Below, in pieces: positions 34,419 through 50,906 of a DNA stretch of 64,000 nucleotides. A program made the translations under genes and the position numbers. The DNA is from Chanos chanos (Eukaryota > Chordata > Actinopteri > Gonorynchiformes > Chanidae): contig NC_044507.1 in the NCBI RefSeq assembly GCF_902362185.1, forward strand, positions 12,224,044 through 12,288,043, in the 5' to 3' direction. Each line of letters opens with the position of its first letter. The first letter of the stretch is position 1. The notes under the pieces were generated by a model. It did not search any database and had not been told where the DNA came from. It saw nothing but the letters and a program-made list of their open reading frames with translations.

Positions 34419-37400
34419 GGTTGCCAGGTAAAAATCAAACTCTAAGAAACTGAAAGTAAATCGTGATGTTTTAAAAAGAAATTATCTTTTGTTTACGAGG
34501 ACATGTAACTTTATCACAGAAAGGTAGGAAGTTTGCAGTTATCTGTGGAGTTCAGTTTAAGTGAGAGCGTCAATCCACAACTCGTGGACGCATTTTGCGT
34601 GTGCGCTTCTCGCCAGTCTCATCAACCTGCATATGTAAGCTCTGTTATCATGCTTAAGTCCAGAGCGTCATTTCCTATGGACCTGCCCTGCTTACACAGA
34701 CCGGCCCTATTTAAAGAGGCATATCCCTCTTGTAACGAATTCTTCAAATCCGAATACCCCGTGCTCTCAACACAAGGAACACAGCGAAACTAGACACGTA
34801 TACTTTATAAGCATTAAATTACCAAAAGACCGAAGTGCAGACATGACAATGTATTCTTGTAAGAAACATTATAATATGTCTTCACACGGAACTGACGCTT
34901 TAAAGGCTGATTTCATTAAACACAATAAAATGAACTGAAGCATTGTGGTTATACATAGAAAGATTTATTGATTCAATAACAATATTAATTTGTTTACTCT
35001 GATCTGGTCAAGCACAAGGTGTCGTTTTTACCCCACACCCCTTAGAGTCCCTGCGGATCAAAGGCCTCAAGTGCGTGCAACCTCAGGGACTGTACTAGTG
35101 CTGAGCGTTCAAGGCGAGTAAAACTCAGGTAATAGCGCATAAAAAATAACCCCAGACAAGTACAATACAACAACGACTCATCCTCTGAAACAAACATGTT
35201 TGCCCTTACATTGCATTCAGTAAGAAAACCTTTCAATGACAGATGAATCTTAGACCCGTACAATCTCACATTTCGACGAAGGCTGAAAACCCATGCGCTC
35301 TTGTTTTTTTTTGTTTGTTTGTTTTTTTTTTCAGTCAATGAGCAGTGGGAGCAACGACAGCACATCATTGGGCGCAAAAGAGGCACTTTTCAATGGGATG
35401 TAAATCCAGACAGCACAGTAATACACACATTATTCCAGCAGACCACTTTCATCCAATTCGGAGTAGATTTACGTCATTTAAAGCACGAAAAACACACTCA
35501 CTTGACTCCCCACAGTACTTTCAAACCATCATCTTCGAACAGAGTTGGCTACGTTGAACAGTCACCACTTACAAATGTAAGTTTATCTAAATCGTTTTAT
35601 TTGCTCTCGGACTTGTTTTTTTTTTTTTTAGAAGGGGGTTGGTGCTGAGAAACAAAATAATTTATACATAACGACTGACACAGCTGCTCCTATATTTAAC
35701 ACATTTTAACATTAAAATGAGTCTTTGGGAGACTACATGAGACGATCTGTGTTACAAATGCTTTTAAACAGGCCACTAGAAATAAGAAAATAGATTGTCT
35801 TTCCCCAGTGTTTGATTTGTGTATAATAAAAAATATACCTCAGATCCCTCAACACATCAACCGTTTGGACGTAGGTACAGCTTGTTAGCGTTACTACCCC
35901 CTACTGTTCGGTGTGAAAATTGCTTAATTGAAACAAGCCCAGGCTCAAGAGATAACCGTGTTAGAGTCCTGCGTGGAGCGGTTGAGCATCGTGTGCGGAG
36001 TTCTGAGTTCGGACGTTATGAGTTCTAACGTTCTAAAAACAAATGGCACTCTGCGCTAATCGGAACAGAAAAGCACAACGAATGGGGTCACGTCACATTT
36101 AACGCAACTAATCTCAAAGACAACAAACCGGAGGATGGAATTAAAATGTACTATTGGTTGTTTTCAGAGCGATTGCTAGCGTAGTCTTGTTCACTTTGTC
36201 GTCAGTTCCAGGACGACTGCCAATCTTATTCCTATCAACAGCAGTAATTCAATATACCCCAGACTGTGAGAGAAAGTCTAAGCGCTCTAAGAATTAGGCC
36301 TCTTCATAAATCTCTAAAAAGCACTCGACTCGTTTCTTTGCATGGATAACGTTTCACTTATCGTTTCTGTAAGATCACCAGGGAAACACTCGCTTTCAGA
36401 CACTGAACGGGTGCTGTATGAGAAAGGTCTTAAAGACTTTTAAAGCTGGCAGATTAGATCACTGCTGTATACATCACTGGAGGTAATCTCCATCTTTGTA
36501 ATTTGAAGGACCAGTTTTCATGTGTAATTGTATTTCAACTCCAGTCCTGGAGAGCCAAAGCACCATCATCTTCTAAACAAGTCTACACCAAAACCCTGTA
36601 ATGAACTCAAAGGACTTGATAATTAGCTAATTAGTTTTGTAATCAGCTGTATTAAGAGACAGATTGGAGGAGAAAAATGTGCTGTGGCTTTCCAAGACTG
36701 AAACTCAGAAACAGTTTCCTGGATTTCCACATTATAACCTCAGATAAACTGAGAACAGAACATGGGTGAATAGATTAAGCCAGTAACTGAACTCCGTTGG
36801 TTTGTTTGTTTTTCTTACAAAGTCTAAGTTAACAGACTGAACTGTTCATCAAAACTTTTTGCGTCATCTGTTATCTCAGATTTCTCTGAGTTACCTTAAT
36901 TTTACGGGGATTACAGCCCATTTGATGTGCAGATTATCCCCAATACAAACACACACACATGTATAAAATTATGGGTGATGGGTATCAAAGGAATGAATGA
37001 CAAAGAAACACTTCTGCAAACAATGAGGCAGCATTATTTTCTCTAACCGAAACCAAACCCCTCCCCTCCATCCCATTCACCCACACTGTGTGAAAGAATC
37101 CTCAGAAAGTAGTAAAAACATCAAATGGCTCCAACAGTATGGCTCAGTGTCTCGTTCAATCACCACCACCAGCACCACCACAAAGTCCACCATAACCTTA
37201 GTGTGGGAAAATAAAAATAATGATATGCTAAATAAAAACCATGTCCCTCACGACTTCCCACACAACGACGTAAGACCCCTGGCGCTCTGGAGAGACGGAG
37301 GGGTGAGGGGGGGGCCTGATCCCCTTGGGCTTCCCCATCTCTGTGACAAAGTCTCGAGTCAGGCAAGGCAACAGGAACGAAAATGGTGGTCTCCATCCTT

Positions 37401-37660
37401 TTTTTTTTTTTCTTTTTTTTTGCCCCCTCAGAGGTCCATTCTCATGCCTATCCAAGCTATGGCTGAGATCACAGCCAACGAGCATGAATTTAAACGGATT
37501 TTCTTTTTTTTTTTTTTTTCCTTTTCTTTCTTTTGCTTGATCATTAGAAGCACAATAGTGGCAGGTATCCGAGGCGTCCACCTGGAGTGTACTACGTTAC
37601 TCAAAGACTCAGCAACTAATGGACAGATGGGGACCGCAATCTCCTGAGAGAGTGAGCAAG

Positions 37661-37699
<39 letters not shown>

Positions 37700-37748
37700 A
37701 AGAGAGAGATTGACACTCCCCTCAGATGTGCCCGACAGGGGTGGAGTG
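34419..37748. other. mxra7-jmjd6 spacer with mxra7 promoter and jmjd6 3' UTR
   Basis: The mxra7 promoter should lie just right of 34418, where CpG frequency rises (for example cgtcaatccac and acgcattttgcg near 34568-34600). From 37748 leftward lies the jmjd6 3' UTR, with a (CT)n tract at 37663-37709 in sense. Its end is uncertain: minus-strand AATAAA hexamers occur at about 35598-35603 and at 34974-34979. A minus-strand 114-codon frame ends at 35042, just upstream of the latter. No known protein was recognised. Confidence 0.5.
37663..37709. repeat. (GA)n in jmjd6 3' UTR
   Basis: CT repeat in jmjd6 sense, about 40 nt after the stop codon. Confidence 0.9.
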
Positions 37749-43918
<6,170 letters not shown>

Positions 43919-44605
43919 TCCTACGAAAGAATTCACGCAGACCTTACAGCTACCTCTTCAGCCAGAATAGTTAACTAGCTAGCTTGCTAGCAAGCCCTGC
44001 CAAATTACACTCAGTGTTAGCTTAGCTAGAAGGCTATATTAGCTGCGAAGCATCAGTCTTTGAAGTTGGGTAACTCGCTAACTTAGCTAGCTGGCATGTA
44101 GTCAAGTTCAATGTGGACTTCTTTGGTTTAATTCTACCGACTCTGTCATCTGTTCTCAGAATTACAAAAAGAAAGGTTTGTTTGATTTTTGTGAAAACAC
44201 TAACGTGAACCAAATAGAGGGCAAAAAACATTCAATTAGATAAGCAGGCGGCGAGCTACAACATTGTCCGGCACAACCGAACAAGCTCGGTCCCACACTA
44301 AACCCACCCCCAGAAAGCATACTCTGTAATTCATTTGCTACAGCTGTATTTCGCACACATTCATGTGTAAAGCAATTGGTTGTAACTAGCTCTCCCCCTC
44401 CCGCCATCCTGAAACATGCAACCAATTGGGTAGCGCTAGGGGTCTGAGACCGCCTAAAAAAGGCAAGTTCATTGGCTCTAAATTTTTTATTCAACAGCCG
44501 CTTACAGGCCTATGCAAGAAATGGGAAGAGTTTACACGTGATGAGATATCTTTTGATAATTTTTACATTTTGATTTTGTGTCCAGACATTCTTGTTGCTG
44601 GCTAA
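43919..44605. promoter_or_regulatory. bidirectional promoter between jmjd6 and mettl23
   Basis: Only 687 bp separate the two start codons, on opposite strands. The interval contains CCAAT/ATTGG boxes at 44375-44379, 44422-44429 (overlapping palindrome ccaattgg) and 44471-44475. A YY1-like GCCATC block (ccgccatcct) lies at 44401-44410. There is no evident TATA box. Human JMJD6 and METTL23 are arranged the same way. Exact start sites cannot be read from the sequence. Confidence 0.65.
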
Positions 44606-45974
44606 ATGACGGTAGATCACGGACAAATGCGAATGAGTGAAGTCGACAAACCCACTCTTGTTTTGAAAGTATTCACGTTTGAGGACCGCGATTCCCGATC
44701 CGAGTCGCTGTCAGTGTCCATACCTGAGGTGTGCACAATGTGTGCAGAGCGTAAAACATTTATCTCTCTCATATGTGTATGGTTACATTTAAGAATGTTT
44801 GCCGTCGTTCAGTCTGTTATTTGTAATCTATCTGATGAAAACTGAATAATAATATTCTTGATAACCGTTGACATTATTGTAATATCCTGTCATCTCAATG
44901 CCACACCAATGTTTATCTGCCTAAACCAGGTCCTTGATCCACAGTATGGAATGTATGTCTGGCCCTGTGCAGTGGTGTTGGCACAATATGTGTGGACGTT
45001 TAAAGAGACATTACAGCAGAAGACAGTGCTTGAGGTGGAACCCTCTCTCTCTCTCTCTATTATTCACACACGCATACATAGACACACAGAGTAAGATACG
45101 AGGATCACAATGTGTACGTGCATCTGCTTCACAATTTCAATCACAGTTCCAACTGATGTTATTTGTCACAGATTGGCGCGGGGGTTAGTTTACCAGGTAT
45201 AGTGGCTGCCAAATGTGGAGCCAAGGTGTTTCTGTCAGACAGCGCCGAGCTTCCTCTGTGCCTCGACAACTGCAGGCGTTCTTGTGAAGCTAATGGCCTA
45301 CACAGCGTCCCTGTCGTGGGACTCACCTGGGGAGAGGTGTCCCCTGACCTACTTTTGCTGCCACCTGTGGATATCATCTTGGGCTCAGATGTTTTCTATG
45401 AACCTGAAGGTAATTGTTTTCCCACTAATTTCATTAAAAACTACTGTGGTTCTCATGAGCTGAGATTCTAAAGAGAAATTAGCTCTCCATTTATTATAAG
45501 TGAATATTTATACACAAATCCTTCTCAATAGATTTTGAAAATGTTCTTGTGACCATCTTCTTCTTACTGAGAAGAAATCCACACGCCCAATTCTGGACAA
45601 CATATCAGGAACGAAGGTAATTGTTTGGATTGTATATTACAACTAGTGTTAGCAAGTGTAGTTTTCAGTTAGTCAGTGTGTCAGTACAAGGGGTAAACTC
45701 TGTAACTCCCATGACCGACACCTTTTATTTATCTTTCTATCAGGAACTGAATAAAGTTGGATGGATCAACATGTTAATGACACAGTTAACATTTTTCTGT
45801 TTTAGTGCTGACTGGTCTATAGAGACCTTATTACTCAAATGGAACCTGCAGTGTCAAGAGGTTCCCTTGGACACATTCCATGCTAATGAAACCCACCTTG
45901 CTGGATCCACGCTACCTGGAAATCACACAGTACAGATGATGATTATAACCTTTAAGGGAACTGAAGTGACATAG
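44606..45974 (+). CDS. mettl23: methyltransferase-like protein 23, complete
   Basis: Class I S-adenosylmethionine-dependent methyltransferase of the METTL21-type family. Human METTL23 is a nuclear protein reported to methylate histone H3 Arg17, and mutations cause intellectual disability. Five coding exons: 44606-44728, 44930-45034, 45172-45409, 45532-45616 and 45806-45974. They are in phase and give 239 residues. The N-terminus is MTVDHGQMRM...; the SAM-binding motif I is LEIGAGVSLPGI (about residues 75-86), preceded by YGMYVWPCAVVLAQYVW. Acidic post-motifs include VDIILGSDVFYEPEDFENV. The end GSTLPGNHTVQMMIITF parallels human STLPGRHTVEMLVISF. Donors of exons 3 and 4 are both gtaatt. The gene is head-to-head with jmjd6 and convergent with srsf2. 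Confidence 0.96.
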
Positions 45975-46196
45975 TGATAAGCTGTTTAAGGAGTTAGATT
46001 TCATCTGTACAATGATGTGGAGAAATAGTGTACAATAGCTACAGTTCTCAAATTGTAAAAAAGAAAAAAAAAAAGTCATAGCTCTTAGCTTTGTGTGTAT
46101 GGATATGTGTAAATCTTGAAGTTTACTGCTGATGCTGTATTTGGTGAGAAGCTGTAAAACTGTTATTATGCTTAAATAGAGTACTTACATTTCTAG

Positions 46197-46202
46197 AATA
46201 AA
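46197..46202 (+). terminator. polyadenylation signal of mettl23
   Basis: AATAAA on the plus strand, 223 nt after the mettl23 stop, followed by a TG-containing stretch. It is the first canonical hexamer downstream of the stop. Confidence 0.6.
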
Positions 46203-46261
46203 AACAACCTTTGAGTACTGCTCTTATTAAACGAAACAACAGAGGATCATACAACAGAACT

Positions 46262-46267
46262 TTTATT
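46262..46267 (-). terminator. candidate distal polyadenylation signal of srsf2
   Basis: AATAAA on the minus strand (TTTATT on plus). It is only about 60 bp from the mettl23 polyA signal on the opposite strand. A proximal alternative lies near 48125-48130. Confidence 0.4.
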
Positions 46268-48241
46268 ATCATCATGTGCTCAGTGTTGTTTTACAGACCA
46301 CTGAGAATACATGGGAATGGAGTGAGACAGAGCGACAGAATGCAAAGGAAAAGAGGGTTAACAGATTTTATCATTGGTTTTTTTTGTTGTTGTTGTTAAA
46401 TCTCAGTGTTATCACATTAAGTGAGATTCCGCCAGAATGTAATTTGGAGTCGCTGTTTTTTTTTTTGTTTGTTTGTTTGTTTTAAACGTCAGCCACACCA
46501 ACGCATCTGGAGAAAACAGCCAAGCACTGCCAAACTCTGCACTGCAACTCGCCATCTTAACAGCTAACCAGCAAAACTCAACTGCTACACAACTGCGCCT
46601 AGTGCACAAAAGATACATAAGACAGAGAGTTAGGATCAAAATATTAAAATCAGAAGAAGAATTCCTCTGACAAATCAACTGAGAGCTGTCCAACTCACTT
46701 GTTTTAATTTGTATGCTTATTATTTTTACAATAGGTCAGCGTGTTTCAGTATTAATTGTAACTGACCAAATGACTTAACATTTAGATGGACACAACACAA
46801 AATCACAGAAATATTCAAATAAAGATAGCTGATAAACTACGTTCAAAACTAGGAATCTGAACATCAGCTTGACATTATGACGTGCTTCCAGAAACAAAAC
46901 CAAGCAAACATTCCCGGCACCATCGATTAAAACAAAGCGTTAGTCTCACAAGTCAATAAAAATCTGAGTTTCATTTGGTGAATTACAAGGTAATGAGACG
47001 TTACAAAACAGAAAAAAGGCAGTCTCATTTGAGGTGAAAGAGAATATGACAAGAAAATATTCAAAGCAAACAAACAAACAAAAAAAGAACATCATTAAGC
47101 ATTCAGACAAATGCACAACAATGACCTTTTTGTCTCGGTCATCACCGTGTAGAGATGTGGATCTTCAGTCTGAGGTTTCTGTGCTCTGCTGAACAAGTCT
47201 TCAGAGAAGTGTCATGTCTGCCCAAATCTATGACAAAGCAAGACGACAGAGTAAGCAATCATTGAATCATAACTGGTAATATCAAGTGAAGGGGGAATCT
47301 GTGTAATGGGGGTAGGTTTATATACCAATGCCTAAAATGGGCAAATGTGTTTGCGACAAACGAATGTCAAATTGGTTTTTTTTTTTTCATGTGAATTTTT
47401 GGAAGACCGTTTCCAGTTGTGGCAGCTTTTTGTCGTTGAGGAATTGTCTCCACTTTGAGGGACCTCCACAGGCAAGTCAGGCAAAGTGGGGATGGGGGGG
47501 GGGTTCTTACGCTGTACTGACAAACCTTGACTTCCAAGTGTAGTGTTACAGTCTTTTCTCCTCAGATGGACAGTAACACGTTTGGGACAGTGCTCGTTTC
47601 ACTCCAATTCTCCAACAGACGTACCTCAACACAACCCCAAACACTGCCCGACACCAGCCTGCTCCATAGTAACCCCCAGCGGCAGCAGGAAGCCCATGGG
47701 CAGCTCACACACACCTCTAACTGTTCTCACTGCCACACACTCCTCTTTTACCGCATACAGGATTCAGCAGCTTGGAGAAGAGAATTCCACAGTTTTTGGT
47801 GAACATGGGAGTTCCAAAACCATTTCAAACAGTGCGAAAATGTGAACATAAGCTGCTCTGCTACTGACGTGTTTATCGACTCACCTGGTCATAATAAAGG
47901 CAACAAACTAGTAGAGTGGGAATTGATAGCTAATAATTCCGTTAATGTTAATATCGTAACTGTTAAATACCGTTTGGCTGTCACTTATGATCTGCAGGGT
48001 GGTTTTAAGTATTGCACCAAATTTGGCAATGACCATTATTAGGGCTAGTACTACACCCAGACAGACATGCAGAGTCACAAACTGCACCTTATTTCAAACC
48101 TTTCCTTGTCCTCATATAGTTATATTTATTTATATAATGCATGTCCCAAACTATTTTGTAGCTCCAAATCAAACCATCAATTCAATGGTTTGACAAAGCG
48201 TGAGGACTGTTCTGCTGGCTTCTTACCAAAGAGTTGCTCTT

Positions 48242-49464
48242 TCAGGACGATGCAGCTCCATCCTCTCCTCCAGACTTGGGTTTACTTCTGGATCTCGATC
48301 TGGATTTGGAACCTCTGTTAGATTGAGGAGTACGGCTTCTGGAGCGGGATCTGGACTTTGACTTCGACCGGGACCTAGACCTGGATGGGGTCTTTGACTT
48401 GCTCCTGCGGGGTGTGCGGGATTTGGAGCGGGACCGCGAGCGAGAGTACGAGCGGGACCTGGATCTGCTGTAGCGGGAACGGCTGCGGGAGCGGGAGCGG
48501 CTCCGGCTCCTGGACCTGCTGCGTCTCCGGCGTCTAGGACTTGAACACAGAATGACTGAATTCAGCATGAGTTACCAAGTATTTTTTTATGACAAAATTA
48601 TCCAAACATGCCCCAAACTACATGATGGGCATTATTTTAATTCCATGCCAAATTAATTATTCATCCACCACAGTTGGCTTCCGATATATACTGCCTGAAC
48701 GCCTTGTCGAGGTAGGGATCAGTTTCGATTGTTTTGGATACCGTTTAACGTGCATTTCGAAACCCAGCAACGCGAGCCAACACATTGAGACTTAAAAACC
48801 CCACTAACCACCCTGTTCCACCTAAATATGCAACAAACTAACAGGTTTACAAGTCTAGCTAATCGAAACCCGTGTTCAAATCGAAACGGTCAAAATCAAG
48901 TTCAAGTGAATTGTTTTCAAGCAGTGCATAATGACACGAAGGCAGCCATGATTCCTAATCAATAAATACAGGGACAGTTGATTTCCACTGACATTATTGC
49001 AACATTATTGGTGAAGTTAGCTCAAAGGCAAGTATTTGTATTGAAGAACCGAGGGGTTTACTTCGTGACTTAAGTCAGCAATTACATATAAGTTTGACTT
49101 ACCTTCGGCTGCGCCGACCGTAAGAACCGCCATACCTACGAGATGGTCCACCACGACGCCCACCGTAGTGAGAGTCTGGTGGTCTGCCATAGCGAGCCAT
49201 CTGAACTCGTAGCTCCCGTCCGTCTAACAAGGCACCGTCCATTGCATCCATCGCATCTTCTGCATCTCGTTTGTCCAGGAATCGTACAAAGGCAAAACCT
49301 CTGCTCTCTTTCGTGTAACGATCTCGGGGAATGTACACATCTCCAACGCGGCCATACTTCTCGAAAACCCGCCGCAGCGTTTCTGGAGAGGTTCGATAAG
49401 TAAGGTTATCCACTTTCAAAGAAGTCATGCCCTCCACATCGGGCGGCGGCCTACCGTAACTCAT
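48242..49464 (-). CDS. srsf2: serine/arginine-rich splicing factor 2 (SC35), complete
   Basis: Nuclear splicing factor that binds exonic enhancers and recruits U1 and U2AF. Two coding exons, 49103-49464 and 48242-48533, joined in phase, give 217 residues (human 221). The start [20 protein letters not shown] is identical to human. The RRM spans about 14-92, with RNP2 LKVDNL and RNP1 RGFAFVRF. The linker [11 protein letters not shown] keeps Pro95, the residue hit in human myeloid cancers. A Gly/Arg-rich hinge follows, then an RS domain built of Arg-Ser dipeptides, ending [13 protein letters not shown]. One RRM change from human is visible: RFLDKRD for RFHDKRD. The gene is divergent from mfsd11 and convergent with mettl23, as in human. 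Family autoregulation by alternative 3' UTR splicing is likely but not visible. Confidence 0.98.
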
Positions 49465-49721
49465 CTTTTTACTGACTTAAAGACTAATTTTGTCCAAATT
49501 TTAAACCGCGAAACCAAAAAGCTATGCAACACGAATTACAAATCAAGACTCAAAGGTCGCTAGCCAGTTAGCAAACTGCCGTAGCAAACTGACTACCACA
49601 GACTGTTAAAAAACACGTACAGACAGCGAACTATCCTGTAGTACAATGAAATCTTCGTCACTCAGTGGGCGGAGTCAAACAAAAGAGTAGCTCCTGAATC
49701 CCACAACGACTGGGCTCTTTG

Positions 49722-49729
49722 TATTTATA
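49722..49729 (-). promoter_or_regulatory. candidate TATA box of srsf2
   Basis: TATAAATA on the minus strand, 258-265 bp upstream of the srsf2 start codon. It would give a 5' UTR of roughly 230 nt. A GC-box-like gggcggag on plus lies at about 49667. The motif is short and could be chance. Confidence 0.35.
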
Positions 49730-50539
49730 AAGATATAGGAAAGAAGATGTTTATATGAATATGGATGCTTTATTTTTGGGAAGTGGGAAACAAGTGGAAT
49801 ACTCCTAAAATAGACAGAACAGATTCTTTAATAAAATCTTTAAATTAAACGTCGGCCGCGCGCAACAATTTCGCATCTAATTTCAATCCAGGGAAGACAA
49901 GACACAAAACTTAGAATCAACCCCACTCAACCTCTGTTGCACGCGATACAACAATGAAGGCGACTTCCTCTCATTACTGCCTTATGTGGCCATTGTTCCC
50001 CTATTACTCTCCACAAAATGCTTCATTTCCCTCCTACATGGAGTTATCCGTCTGGGTCCCCGCTCTTATTCTCTATGTGACTATCAGGAGTGCATACACT
50101 TCCTTTCTCAAAATGGCGGGAGTAGGATCAATACAAAAACACTTATAATCAATCCATTAAGAGATTGATGTGTTACAGTATGAACACTAATTTAAGGTAT
50201 AAAACGTGCAATCCAAGCGTATAAGGTAACGAGATTTCGTATGTGCGTAAAACCTTTTTGTGTTATTCCGGAAGACACTGAGTCACTGAATATCAAAAGA
50301 ACTACATATCCTACTAGCATGCTGGAAACAAAGATTCGATTTGTCAGCTGATGTCTCACATGACACTTATTCTGCGGTTCAGTCATACAACAGAGATATC
50401 GTGGATCTGTTATATTTTACTGGACCCAAGGAAAACTTTGCCGCTGATGCTTACTAATTATCAAATGTAAAAATAAATTAGTATTCCCCTTTTAACGTTT
50501 AGATCGAAACGAGCGCTTTTCGAGATGAGGGTATTGGTA

Positions 50540-50591
50540 TAGTTGTACAAGGAAGAAATTAGCCGCAGACTACTACCGCACCCGGTTATCG
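50540..50591 (+). other. mfsd11: probable 5' noncoding exon of mfsd11
   Basis: The sequence ccgcacccggttatcg ends at 50591 and is followed by a consensus donor gtaagt. The coding exon's acceptor (ctctttttcag) ends at 50867, with an alternative tag three bases later. The 5' edge is a guess; only the donor is supported. Confidence 0.4.
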
Positions 50592-50906
50592 GTAAGTTTT
50601 TGCTTCAAGAAGACAATTGCTTTGGCAAAATTATGACCGAAAAAAATCCAGTTTTAAGTTTGTACAGTTGCCTATCATAACAACACTGTGACCTTTGGGT
50701 TTGGGTGAATAAACCTCTCTGCAGAGGAGTAGAGAACAAGTTAAGCAGTGTTCATATCTGTTTATGGAGAGTGGAGCTGCTAGCTAAATCATTGCATCAC
50801 CTCTGTGTGACTTAGTAAGGTTCTTCGTGTGTCCTTAGAGTGAGGTCAAGAATCCTCTCTTTTTCAGTAGTTCTAAACTGTAACTGAGCAAGATTATCCA
50901 GCCAAA

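Larger units (their letters stand above)
45975..48241. other. convergent 3' regions of mettl23 and srsf2
   Basis: The mettl23 3' UTR runs to about 46220. The remaining 2 kb is probably srsf2 3' UTR on the minus strand, read leftward from 48241. AATAAA hexamers on the minus strand lie at 46262-46267 and near 48125-48130, giving a long or very short UTR. Mammalian SRSF2 has a long 3' UTR with optional introns and a retained cassette exon used for autoregulation. I cannot place such junctions here with confidence. Confidence 0.5.
49465..50906. promoter_or_regulatory. head-to-head promoter region of srsf2 and mfsd11
   Basis: The 1.44 kb between the two start codons includes both 5' UTRs. It contains gggcgg-like and gtcggccgcgcgc CpG-rich blocks (about 49667 and 49850), an aaatggcggg YY1/E2F-like motif at 50111-50120 and, at the right end, the probable mfsd11 noncoding exon ending 50591. 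SRSF2 and MFSD11 are also divergent neighbours in human. Confidence 0.6.

Noticed and set aside
37090-37647. 185-codon plus-strand open frame
   Set aside because: Antisense to the jmjd6 3' UTR, with Ser/Thr-rich and poly-Phe runs from T tracts; no homology and no splice or promoter context.
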